Assembly: GCA_019314005.1 (NCBI GenBank) | Contig: JAFDAE010000040.1 | Span: 1 to 12,852, forward strand | Source of the DNA: Deltaproteobacteria bacterium | GTDB lineage: Bacteria; Desulfobacterota; Desulfobacteria; C00003060; C00003106 | DNA length: 12,852 bases | Direction: 5' to 3' | Shown here: positions 1-7,232 of the stretch, one piece after another | Position numbering within the stretch: the stretch's first letter is position 1 | How the letters are laid out: every line of letters begins with the position of its first letter | Program-made: the position numbers and the translations under genes | Notes under the pieces: model-generated | The model's database searches: none | What the model was told of the DNA's origin: nothing | Seen by the model: only the letters and a program-made list of their open reading frames with translations

Positions 1-2
1 AT

Positions 3-1139
3 ACCGGCAGGATTGTTGCCACGGGGACACTATCTCATACTAAACGGGAAAATAATGATAGCGGCGCAGAGGCTGAGTTGTTAGTGGGGCATGGTGAGTT
101 AGTATGGATGCCAAAGGCAAATCTTACCTTCATGGCCAAATATAGGTATCAGGGAACCGATGTTGATAATCCGGATTCGACAACCATTGTTGACCGGTTG
201 AATCCAGCCACTACGTATCTATAGACGAATATCAGACCTTCTATTGATTCAAACGTAAACAGAATAACAGGCGCTATAAGGTACAAGCCGTTCAGGAATC
301 TCACCCTCAGGACTGAATATACAAAGGAGAGGAGAGAAAGAGAAAGAAACCATGCCGAGGCATGGCACCTTCCGGATGTAACCACCCGTGATATTTTTAC
401 TCTTTCACTTTATTCGAGAGTTCTAAAAAAGGCGAAATTATCCGCGAAATATGTCTATCAAAAGACGAATCAAGGAAACGATAATTCAGTAATACATTAC
501 GAGCCGCAGCATTCCAATCAAGGTATTCTGTCGTTATCATGGACGCCGTTCCCCTGGATGACAGCCCTTTTAAATTATAACATCACCAAGGACAAAACGG
601 ATGGTTTACAGATCCGGGACTACTATGGCGCCGTAGTGGGCTCGGCCAATGACAGGGAGAGATTAAAGGAAAGATTGTTTGGAAGCGTTACGTTTCAGCT
701 AACAGAAAAATTGTCTTTAAGCCCAAGTTATACCTATTTGTATGATGAGATAGAGCAGGATCTGGTATATGATGCATGGATATCAGGGAACTTAGTTGAC
801 GACGGAGTGAAAGACAAGAGTAAAGTACAGAACTATGCTGTTAATGTAATGTATGTCCCTGCCAACAACTTAAGCATAAATGCGATGCTAAATTATACAA
901 AAAGCAGCGGAGAGTTTCATCCGGGAATTTCGGAGGCCCTTAATCCCGGCTCTGTTGCCTTGTTTTCAGAAGTTAGAAAAGAGGAGATAACCTGTGAACT
1001 TGAAGGAACGTATAACTTCAGGAACGGATGGAATGTAGGTCTGATATACAGGTATACTGATTATGATGACGAATCCTTCGACAATCCTGAAACCGGAGAT
1101 TGTTCTTCAACCATGATGATGATTTCAAAAAAATGGTAA
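3..1139 (+). CDS. Porin-like outer-membrane beta-barrel protein, 5' end outside window, interrupted by in-frame amber codon
   Basis: The frame is open from base 3, stops at TAG 222-224, and is then open again to TAA 1137-1139 (about 378 codons visible). Protein on both sides of the amber has the same character: short alternating polar/apolar stretches with many Tyr, Thr and Arg (for example RITGAIRYKP, LTLRTEYTKE, GILSLSWTP, WNVGLIYRYTD), as in transmembrane beta-strands. It ends in Trp, the usual aromatic C-terminal signal for outer-membrane barrel assembly. The downstream multihaem lipoprotein suggests the porin of a porin-cytochrome conduit (MtrB/PioB or Geobacter OmbB type), which would hold cytochromes across the outer membrane; the family assignment is inference. 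After the amber there is no ATG, GTG or TTG in frame before ATG 558, inside the barrel, so clean re-initiation is unlikely. It may be a pseudogene, a readthrough gene or a sequencing error. Confidence 0.7.
222..224 (+). other. In-frame amber (TAG) codon inside the beta-barrel gene
   Basis: TAG follows codons for ATTYL and precedes codons for TNIRPSIDSN. The frame remains protein-like on both sides, with no frameshift. One substitution from a Tyr (TAT/TAC) or Gln (CAG) codon would explain it. Confidence 0.85.
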
Positions 1140-1143
1140 GGAG
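1138..1143 (+). promoter_or_regulatory. Ribosome binding site AAGGAG for the substrate-binding protein
   Basis: AAGGAG overlaps the TAA stop of the barrel gene and sits 6 bases before a GTG codon at 1150. It fixes that GTG as the start and implies translational coupling to the upstream gene. Confidence 0.75.
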
Positions 1144-1149
1144 TAAAGG

Positions 1150-2067
1150 GTGAAAAAGACATTTATTTTCACAGTCATGTTTGTTTTTATGTCTCTTATG
1201 CCACTGTATGCGGCCGAGAAGATGATCGGTGCGATTATGACCGGAGACATCACTCACTATAATACACTTCACCGGGCATTTGTGGATGAACTAAAGAAGC
1301 AGGGATTTGGCGCCGGCAAGGTTCAGATTGTTGTTCAGAAACCTTCTCCCACAAGTATGGCCTGGACTAATGCCGCAAGAAAACTTGTTGCCGTTGACGC
1401 AAATATCATTGTCACTTATGGCGCACCCCCAACGCTTAGTGTGATGAAAGAGACCTCAAAAATTCCTATTGTATTTGTGGGAGTTCCCGACCCCGCTGCT
1501 CTTGGCATCTCAGCGAAGAATATAACGGGTATAAGCTCGAAGGTTCCGATTGCGGGATTAATAAAAAACCTTAAAAGTTTTTCTAATTTTTCAAAATTAG
1601 GCATCATTTATAACAGCTCTGAGAAAGACACGGTAAAACAGGCTGAAGAAGTGGAAAAGCTGGGGGCAAAGTTCGGGTTTAAATCAGTACGGTATGACCT
1701 CAAAAAGATATCTGGCGCGGTTAAGCTTACTGATGTCAATGCTCTATTCATAACAACAAGCTCCGTAGCCATGAAGTCTATTGACACAATTATAAAGCAA
1801 GCCCGTGCGGCAAAGATTCCAACAGCAGCAGTTATTGGTGGCGCTGAAGCAAGCGGCATCCTGCTTACCTTTTGTCCGGATCCACGGGTACAGGGCAAAG
1901 AGGCCGCCAAAATCGTAAGCGCTATAATTAAAGGTAAAAAACCATCAGCCATCCCTGCTAAGGATTCCGGTAAGATAGAGATGGTTATTAATCTCAAGGA
2001 GGCCAAAGCCCTTGGTTTTAACATTCCACTCGATTTACTCATGTCAGCGACAAGGGTAATAAAATGA
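1150..2067 (+). CDS. ABC-type periplasmic substrate-binding protein (ABC_sub_bind / TrpX-like family)
   Basis: A 305-residue protein starting at GTG, 6 bases after AAGGAG. Residues 1-21 form a Sec signal peptide (KK, hydrophobic core, LYA before AEK). The mature part has the two-lobe layout of the ABC_sub_bind family: GAIMTGD and FVDELKKQGF near the start, ANIIVTYGAPP, KIPIVFVGVPDPAALGI, a second lobe starting SKLGIIYNSSEKD, then PDPRVQGKEAAKIVSAIIKGKKP and KALGFNIPLDLL near the end. Family members deliver small ligands, some of them amino acids such as tryptophan, to a membrane permease. None is visible here: the gene sits between a barrel and a multihaem cytochrome, and its stop overlaps the next start (ATGA, 2064-2067). 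It may therefore act as a stand-alone periplasmic binding or sensing protein of the electron-transfer operon. The ligand cannot be read from the sequence. Confidence 0.85.
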   Translation: MKKTFIFTVMFVFMSLMPLYAAEKMIGAIMTGDITHYNTLHRAFVDELKKQGFGAGKVQIVVQKPSPTSMAWTNAARKLVAVDANIIVTYGAPPTLSVMKETSKIPIVFVGVPDPAALGISAKNITGISSKVPIAGLIKNLKSFSNFSKLGIIYNSSEKDTVKQAEEVEKLGAKFGFKSVRYDLKKISGAVKLTDVNALFITTSSVAMKSIDTIIKQARAAKIPTAAVIGGAEASGILLTFCPDPRVQGKEAAKIVSAIIKGKKPSAIPAKDSGKIEMVINLKEAKALGFNIPLDLLMSATRVIK

Positions 2068-4499
2068 AAGCAAAAAAAGAGGTAAATAATATGACAAAGC
2101 CATCACGATTAACTATTATCTGGTCTATTGGAATACTCATATTGTTTTTCACTTGTGGGTGCGGAACAGGAAGTGACAATGAAGATATTGCTTCCGCGAG
2201 AAACGTGGGTTTTACGAATTGCTATGGCTGCCACGCGGATGGCAGTAATGTTACCGGCTGCGAAGACGTGTTTGGCGACTCAGATCCGGAAGACGGAGAA
2301 GGCTGGCTCAGCGGTCACCATGGGAACTATGAGCAGGGGCACGCAGGGTATGTGAGCCCATTCGTGAATACCGGGTTTCCTTATTACGAAAACGAAGGTA
2401 TAGCCTCGCATCCTGGTGGTGAAGATCCCACCTGTGCAGAATGCCACGACCCGTTGGAAGAAGGAAGGCTGGTCGAAGCTTATTATGATACAACAGGCAT
2501 AACTTATCTTGGGGCGGTAGACCGGCCTTTAGTAGGCTGCGAGAGTTGTCATGGCGGCGGTGGGCAACACAACGGCATCGGCGCATTACCCTATCCAAAA
2601 CCGGATCCTACCAGATGCGGGCAATGCCACAATGACGACCTCGATCACTTCGCGTACCATCCGGAGGCTGATAACATATTAACAGACTACCAATCCGCGC
2701 CACATACGGCATCCATAAATTCACATGTCTATGTCCGGGGTGACGACACAAAGATAAGGGCAAAGTGCGCGCGGTGTCACACTGACGAAGGGGCGCGGGC
2801 ATATATTACAGTCTTCAACGGCGCTGCAACGCACGATGAGATAGGTGACGCGATGGAGGGGCAGACGGATCTGGCCGCAAGCGCCACCTCTGCCGTCCAG
2901 TGCAGGACATGCCACGATCCGCACCAGCCGCTGAAACTTTTAGGGGAAGAGACTACAGGACTTCCCGCTGGGTGGTCGGGTGAGTTTAAGACCTGTACCT
3001 CCTGCCATCAGCTTTTGAACGCGGACGGGAAGCTTCTCGCTGACCAGGGCGCCGCCGGTAATCTTGTCTCTGGTGAGGATGCTACGTCCTATGCGTACCA
3101 TGACCCAGCCGTTAACAGCTACGGGAATGTTGGTGAGATTATTACTGATACGCACTATGATGACCCCACCACGACAGACATCGAAGGGTACGTCATTGAT
3201 CCAACGAGCACTCACTATGGCAGGTCAGGAACTAGCAATATCAACAGCGGCACCTGCCGTGACTGCCATAACCCCCACGACGCGGATACCACCGTTCACA
3301 ATCAATGGGCTCAATCCGCCCATGGCGGACATATAGCCACGGTGAAGGCGGCGGCGAACGATCCTAACGATCCCGGCAAGCATACTGCTGCCGTCACCGA
3401 AACCGAAGGCCCGGCATGGGTGCATTATGACTTCAAGGTCATGACTACACCTCCATTTCCAGATAAAAAACCCTGCCAGTATTGTCATACATCCACCGGG
3501 TTCAGGAACTATGCCAATGATCCGGCAACCTATGACCCTGCTACCGACAATGACCCTGCTGCCGACACTGGCTTTGTGGCTACCGGCGACCAGAAAGAGA
3601 TGCTTTACTGCTGGGCCTGCCACACAGCCAACACGGCCAACGCGGCCAATACGTCCAATCCATACGTTTTGCGAGACCCAGGCGTTTTCAGTTCTATAGA
3701 AGCTAACTACACCGTTCCGGCCGGCCGTACAGTCTCTGACCTGGAAGGCTCCAACATCTGTCTGGTCTGTCATTCCGGGAGAACAACCGGAGAGTATGTA
3801 AAAGGCTTGGTCTGGGCTGCCTCAATCACCGGGCAAAACTTCAGCGGCTTCAACTCCCATTATCTTGCTGCCGGAGGCATTATCTTCAGGATGGTCGGCT
3901 ACGAATATCCCGGAAGGGATTACGCGAATTCCTACTTCCAACATGGCGACTGCGGCACAGATGACGCGCCGGGCACCGGCTCAAACGGCCCTTGTGTAAG
4001 CTGCCACATGGAGACCGACGAAGGCCATTTGTTCGAAGCGGTTGAGAAAGATACAGGAGGTGTGATTACCGGGATAACCTCGGAAGTATGCGTCACATGT
4101 CACGTGGCGGGCTCGGGTATTGCTGTCACGACAGCGGATTTAAACACGCTTAGCGACGGCTATGAGGCTGCCGTGCAAGCGCTGGAAGATCAACTTGCTG
4201 CCAATGGTATATATTACGGTCCCTATCCATATTTTTACAGTGATGCCGGTCTTACACTAGCCTACATAGCGTGGCCGGATGATGGTGTAGCAGGGAATGG
4301 GTCAAATACCCTTGCCGCGGCATTCAATTTCGTGCTCCTCAAGCATGAACCAGGCGCTTACGTGCACAACCAGCTCTATACAAAGAGGCTCATATACGAT
4401 TCCATCGATTGGCTTGATGGCGGAGGCTTAGATTCCTCTGTGGGAACAACCCTTGGCGCAGGTACCGCGTATGAGTATCTGAAGGATGTCCGCTCGTAA
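2064..4499 (+). CDS. 13-haem c-type cytochrome, probable outer-membrane lipoprotein
   Basis: There are 13 CXXCH haem-binding motifs, at about residues 53, 124, 159, 185, 235, 280, 311, 398, 471, 516, 566, 644 and 676 (numbered from ATG 2064). The N-terminus has a hydrophobic stretch (LTIIWSIGILILFF) followed by TCGCGTGSDNE, a loose lipobox, so the mature protein is probably lipid-anchored. Distal histidines are plentiful (HHGNYEQGH, HTASINSH, HNGIG). The last 120 residues have no haem motif but contain LLKHEPGAYVHN and RLIYDSIDWLD, a tail I associate with exported multihaem cytochromes of metal-reducing bacteria (from memory). The likely role is electron transfer at the outer membrane, together with the upstream barrel. 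ATG 2064 overlaps the preceding stop, and ATG 2091 has its own GAGG; the second gives a more usual signal peptide. Acceptor and haem ligation are unknown. Confidence 0.9.
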   Translation: MKAKKEVNNMTKPSRLTIIWSIGILILFFTCGCGTGSDNEDIASARNVGFTNCYGCHADGSNVTGCEDVFGDSDPEDGEGWLSGHHGNYEQGHAGYVSPFVNTGFPYYENEGIASHPGGEDPTCAECHDPLEEGRLVEAYYDTTGITYLGAVDRPLVGCESCHGGGGQHNGIGALPYPKPDPTRCGQCHNDDLDHFAYHPEADNILTDYQSAPHTASINSHVYVRGDDTKIRAKCARCHTDEGARAYITVFNGAATHDEIGDAMEGQTDLAASATSAVQCRTCHDPHQPLKLLGEETTGLPAGWSGEFKTCTSCHQLLNADGKLLADQGAAGNLVSGEDATSYAYHDPAVNSYGNVGEIITDTHYDDPTTTDIEGYVIDPTSTHYGRSGTSNINSGTCRDCHNPHDADTTVHNQWAQSAHGGHIATVKAAANDPNDPGKHTAAVTETEGPAWVHYDFKVMTTPPFPDKKPCQYCHTSTGFRNYANDPATYDPATDNDPAADTGFVATGDQKEMLYCWACHTANTANAANTSNPYVLRDPGVFSSIEANYTVPAGRTVSDLEGSNICLVCHSGRTTGEYVKGLVWAASITGQNFSGFNSHYLAAGGIIFRMVGYEYPGRDYANSYFQHGDCGTDDAPGTGSNGPCVSCHMETDEGHLFEAVEKDTGGVITGITSEVCVTCHVAGSGIAVTTADLNTLSDGYEAAVQALEDQLAANGIYYGPYPYFYSDAGLTLAYIAWPDDGVAGNGSNTLAAAFNFVLLKHEPGAYVHNQLYTKRLIYDSIDWLDGGGLDSSVGTTLGAGTAYEYLKDVRS
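2079..2082 (+). promoter_or_regulatory. Ribosome binding site GAGG favouring cytochrome start at 2091
   Basis: GAGG lies 8 bases before ATG 2091. A weaker AAGGG at 2052-2056 could serve ATG 2064. Starting at 2091 gives the N-terminus MTKPSRLTIIW, a more typical lipoprotein signal than the longer form with MKAKKEVNN in front. Confidence 0.5.
3534..3569 (+). repeat. Two 18-bp tandem units in the cytochrome gene
   Basis: The units at 3534-3551 and 3552-3569 differ at 2 of 18 bases and encode DPATDN and DPAADT, between haem motifs 9 and 10. This is probably a linker expanded by replication slippage. Confidence 0.7.
3624..3659 (+). repeat. Four 9-bp tandem units in the cytochrome gene
   Basis: The units begin ACAGCCAAC, ACGGCCAAC, GCGGCCAAT and ACGTCCAAT, encoding TAN-TAN-AAN-TSN directly after haem motif 10 (CWACH). 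They form a low-complexity, Asn/Ala-rich linker. Confidence 0.7.
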
Positions 4500-4511
4500 T
4501 TGAGTTGCTGT

Positions 4512-4596
4512 TGATGACTCCGTAAAAAGTCATATTCACCCTAACCCTCTCCCTTGATGGGAGAGGGTTTTTTTTGCACTTTTTACGAAATCATCA
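4512..4596. repeat. Nested palindromic intergenic repeat (REP/MITE-like)
   Basis: The outer arms 4512-4530 and 4578-4596 are inverted copies matching at 17 of 19 positions, and both carry the core CGTAAAAAGT. They enclose the perfect 11-bp hairpin described as a terminator. The left arm also contains its own short inversion (ATGACT 4514-4519, AGTCAT 4528-4533). The right arm ends one base before the recD2 stop codon on the other strand and supplies extra in-frame TGA TGA codons behind its TAG. The structure suggests a small dispersed repeat that doubles as a terminator; copy number elsewhere cannot be seen here. Confidence 0.65.
4543..4575 (+). terminator. Rho-independent terminator of the cytochrome operon
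   Basis: AACCCTCTCCC (4543-4553) pairs perfectly with GGGAGAGGGTT (4559-4569) around a 5-base loop TTGAT. Eight T residues follow, 4568-4575, two of them in the stem. It lies 44 bases after the cytochrome stop. No T tract follows the stem on the minus strand, so it should work mainly on the + strand. Confidence 0.85.
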
Positions 4597-6795
4597 CTAT
4601 TCCTTTAGAGCCATATTCCCAATCCTCTCCTTAAGTCGCGTATACCGTTTCCGCACTTTATCATTCTTGACCGCAATGCCTAATGCCTTTTTCGTGCCGA
4701 TCAGGATAACGAGTTTTTTGGCCCTGGTCACCGCGGTATACAGTAAATTTCTCTGCAGAAGCACGTAATGTTGCGTCATAACCGGGATGACAACAGCAGG
4801 ATATTCACTCCCCTGCGATTTGTGTACTGAAATAGCATACGCGAGAACCAGCTCGTCAAGTGCTGAGAAATCATATGATATGGCGCGACCGTCAAAGTTT
4901 ACCATTGCTTCCTGCTCTTCCAAGTCTATGGCGACGATCTTTCCGATATCTCCATTAAAGACCTCTTTGTCGTAGTTGTTTCGAATTTGCATTACCTTGT
5001 CATTCTCTCTAAACGTCCTTTCCCCTCTGGTGACCTCTATCGGGCTGTTGTTGAGTTCCCTTTGAAGTTCAGTGTTGAGGTTCGTAGCTCCTATTATCCC
5101 TTTATACATCGGTGTAAGGACCTGGATGTCCGATATGGGGTCTAATCCGAAACGATATGGTATTCGTGTTTTAACAAGTTCGAGGATACGGGCTGCGACG
5201 TTTGCCGGGTCATCTTCTTTGATAAAGTAGAAATCGGTAAGAATTTGTTTTGACACCTGTGGTATTGTGGGCATCTCACCTTTATTGATTCGGTGGGCGT
5301 TGATCACGATATGGCTCTCTTTTGCCTGTCTGAATATCTCATTCAGCTCAACGACCTTAAATGCGCCCGAAGCGATAAGATCCTTCAAGACATTCCCCGG
5401 ACCGACAGACGGGAGTTGGTTTGTATCTCCGACAAGAATAAGGGTGGCGAGAAGAGGTATTGCCTTCAGCAGATGATACATGAGAACTGTGTCGAACATG
5501 GAAGCTTCATCAACGATGATAACGTCTGTTTCCAGAGGGTCGTTCTCATTCTTCTTGAAGGATCCGTACTGAGGTTGGAATTCCAGTAGTCGATGTATTG
5601 TCTTTGCCTTACGATCCGTGGTTTCAGCAAGGCGTTTGGCCGCTCTTCCGGTCGGGGCGGCAAGCATCACCTTTTTGCCGGTTCTCTCATATATATTGAT
5701 GATCGATTTGACTATGGTTGTCTTGCCTGTCCCCGGCCCACCGGTTACGATCATCACTTTTTCTTTTATAGCCGCTTTTACTGCTTGTTTTTGTTTTTCT
5801 GCAAGTGTTATATGCAATTGTTGATGCACCCACCCTATGGCGTTATCCATGTCTATGAGCCCGAGCTGCTTCGGGACCCTGGTAAGGGCTATCATACGAC
5901 GGGCTATCCCGGTCTCGCACACATGGAAGGTCGTGAGATAGACGGCCTTGTTGTTTTCGCGAAAACCTTCCGGGTCAGCGTTAAAATCTTCGATTACTAT
6001 CTTCTGTTCGGATGCGAGGGCGGCAAGCGCCTTGATTACCATATCCCTTTCAATATTGAGTATGTCTCTGCATTTGCCGACCAGCGGATCATAGGGATAA
6101 TATACATGCCCTTCGTTGGAGAGTTCGTTTAAGGTATATAGAACCCCGGCCTCGGCACGCAGAGGTGAGTCTTTTGGGACCCCCATTTTTTCTGCTATAC
6201 GGTCAGCCATGAGGAATCCGATACCAAATATGTCTGAGGCGAGACGATATGGGTTGTTCGTAACGATAGTAATGGATTCCTTGCCATATTGCTTATAGAT
6301 TTTTGTAGCATAGATAGCGCTCACTCCGTAATCCTGGAGGAAGATCATTACCTGGCTGATCTCTTTCTGATCAGCCCATGCCCTGCGGATCATCTCTATT
6401 CGGGCCGGCCCGATGCCGGGCACCTCACTGAGGCTCTCAATATCGGTTTCAATGATGTCTAATGCCTTGACTCCGAACTTCCCCACTATACGTTTGGCCA
6501 TCACAGGGCCAATACCCTTGATGAGCCCGGAACCAAGGTACTTCTCAATGCCTCGTGCGGTAGCCGGTGTGACGGTCTCATATTTGATTACCTTGAATTG
6601 CTCCCCGAATTTCGGATGGTTTGTCCATTCACCAAGGAGCTTTACCACCTCGCCGGGATTCAACGCGGGGAAGGTGCCAAGTACGGTCACCGGGTCGCGC
6701 CTTCCAGGTAATCGGAGCTTGGCAATAGTATAGTTGTTTTCTTCGTTAACGTAGGTAAGGCGTTCAATCTGACCTTGAATGTGCACAGGTGCCAT
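4597..6795 (-). CDS. recD2: RecD2-type ATP-dependent DNA helicase (SF1B, RecD/TraA family)
   Basis: A 732-residue protein from ATG 6795, the usual length for RecD2, the stand-alone relative of RecD found without RecBC. It is a 5'-3' helicase of DNA repair and recombination. In order: an N-terminal OB-like domain (VHIQGQIERLTYVNEENNY), helix-hairpin-helix segments (GIGPVMAKRIVGKFG, SEVPGIGPARIEMI, DIFGIGFLMADRIAEKMG), Walker A GGPGTGKT at about 352-359, Walker B VIIVDEAS with D429/E430, GDTNQLPSVGPG, FRQA, and the C-terminal motifs VHKSQGSEYP at about 657 and YTAVTRAK. A TTG at 6852 would lengthen the protein by 19 residues but lies inside a repeat element, so I chose ATG 6795. Its binding site is weak (GAG, 6 bases upstream). 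The stop is TAG, followed in frame by TGA TGA. The gene converges on the cytochrome operon. Confidence 0.93.
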   Translation of the reverse strand: MAPVHIQGQIERLTYVNEENNYTIAKLRLPGRRDPVTVLGTFPALNPGEVVKLLGEWTNHPKFGEQFKVIKYETVTPATARGIEKYLGSGLIKGIGPVMAKRIVGKFGVKALDIIETDIESLSEVPGIGPARIEMIRRAWADQKEISQVMIFLQDYGVSAIYATKIYKQYGKESITIVTNNPYRLASDIFGIGFLMADRIAEKMGVPKDSPLRAEAGVLYTLNELSNEGHVYYPYDPLVGKCRDILNIERDMVIKALAALASEQKIVIEDFNADPEGFRENNKAVYLTTFHVCETGIARRMIALTRVPKQLGLIDMDNAIGWVHQQLHITLAEKQKQAVKAAIKEKVMIVTGGPGTGKTTIVKSIINIYERTGKKVMLAAPTGRAAKRLAETTDRKAKTIHRLLEFQPQYGSFKKNENDPLETDVIIVDEASMFDTVLMYHLLKAIPLLATLILVGDTNQLPSVGPGNVLKDLIASGAFKVVELNEIFRQAKESHIVINAHRINKGEMPTIPQVSKQILTDFYFIKEDDPANVAARILELVKTRIPYRFGLDPISDIQVLTPMYKGIIGATNLNTELQRELNNSPIEVTRGERTFRENDKVMQIRNNYDKEVFNGDIGKIVAIDLEEQEAMVNFDGRAISYDFSALDELVLAYAISVHKSQGSEYPAVVIPVMTQHYVLLQRNLLYTAVTRAKKLVILIGTKKALGIAVKNDKVRKRYTRLKERIGNMALKE

Positions 6796-6804
6796 TAGGT
6801 TCTC

Positions 6805-6947
6805 GTGCCCATCCAGAAATGGTAGATTTTGTCCCAAGACAAGGCCGCACAAAGGTTTCTACCACAGGCGTAGCCACGCTACGTCGAGGATAAAAACCTG
6901 CGGAGAACGCAGTATTGGGGCAAAAGATGCCGTTTCTGGATGGGCAC
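6805..6947. mobile_element. 143-bp palindromic MITE-like element next to the recD2 start
   Basis: The ends are a perfect 15-bp inverted repeat, GTGCCCATCCAGAAA at 6805-6819 and its complement at 6933-6947. Similarity continues inwards (15 of the next 21 positions). Inside are nested hairpins: 6853-6861 with 6891-6899 (8 of 9), and CGTAGC 6869-6874 with GCTACG 6878-6883 around a 3-base loop. There is no reading frame of note and no transposase. No target-site duplication is visible at the ends. It lies 9 bases from the recD2 ATG, so it probably forms the 5' leader of that mRNA or carries its promoter. I recall similar sequence as a dispersed repeat in deltaproteobacterial genomes, but cannot verify this. 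Confidence 0.7.
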
Positions 6948-7082
6948 TGTCTTAGTGTGAGAGAAATGTGAGTTTAGAACTGAATATTATATGCTTTTTG
7001 GTAGTTATTCAACAGGTAATATCCAAGGTCGCGGAGCTTCTTGACCGGTTGTATAAAATATGTAACTATAGAAAAAAATTTG
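6948..7082. other. Intergenic spacer between two repeat elements, no gene seen
   Basis: An AT-rich divergent spacer between recD2 (minus strand) and the LPS cluster (plus strand). No convincing open frame, RNA gene or terminator was found; only the weak promoter candidate listed separately. Confidence 0.6.
7041..7069 (+). promoter_or_regulatory. Candidate sigma70-like promoter for the LPS cluster
   Basis: TTGACC (7041-7046) matches the -35 consensus at 5 of 6. A 17-base spacer leads to AACTAT (7064-7069), a poor -10 match (3 of 6) preceded by an extended TG at 7061-7062. The 125-bp element would then be transcribed in the 5' leader. Visual match only. Confidence 0.25.
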
Positions 7083-7207
7083 GTAACCGTTCACGGGTTC
7101 AGTAGTTCAGAGGTTCAGGGGTCACCGAAATCCGGATCGTCTTACGAACAAGGTTGATGAAAGCAAGATAACCCTGAACGGTGAACTCTGAACCTGTGAA
7201 CGGTTAC
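7083..7207. mobile_element. 125-bp gene-less element with GTAAC ends, related to the cassette at 10583-11056
   Basis: The 12-bp terminal inverted repeat is perfect: GTAACCGTTCAC at 7083-7094 and GTGAACGGTTAC at 7196-7207. Subterminal GGTTCA-type repeats on both sides extend the pairing (left 7096-7120, right 7171-7195). The core (7121-7170) has no gene. No clear target duplication remains, which suggests an old insertion. The GTAAC start and the GGTTCA-rich subterminal sequence are shared with the four-helix-bundle cassette, so this is probably a MITE-sized relative. It lies between the candidate promoter and the first LPS-cluster gene. Confidence 0.65.
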
Positions 7208-7218
7208 TTATTTTTAAT

Positions 7219-7224
7219 GAGGAG
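7219..7224 (+). promoter_or_regulatory. Ribosome binding site GAGGAG of the GT81-like gene
   Basis: GAGGAG lies 8 bases before ATG 7233 and just outside the repeat element, supporting that start. Confidence 0.75.
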
Positions 7225-7232
7225 TATATTCT

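Noticed and set aside
3225..3773. 182-codon minus-strand open frame inside the cytochrome gene
   Set aside because: It is the antisense of a high-scoring multihaem gene with conserved CXXCH codons and has no recognisable domain.
5593..6132. 179-codon plus-strand open frame inside recD2
   Set aside because: Antisense to the RecD2 helicase core; no ribosome site or family pattern.
6796..6852. Upstream TTG start for recD2 adding 19 residues
   Set aside because: The extra codons lie almost entirely in the palindromic element and have no ribosome site; the OB-fold homology begins right after ATG 6795.
7090..7125. tRNA-like B-box (GGTTCA) in the repeat elements
   Set aside because: No cloverleaf arms or anticodon stem can be drawn; the hexamer is simply repeated in inverted orientation.
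7075..7215. Target-site duplication around the 125-bp element
   Set aside because: The flanking octamers AAAATTTG and TTATTTTT are not alike; both are only AT-rich.
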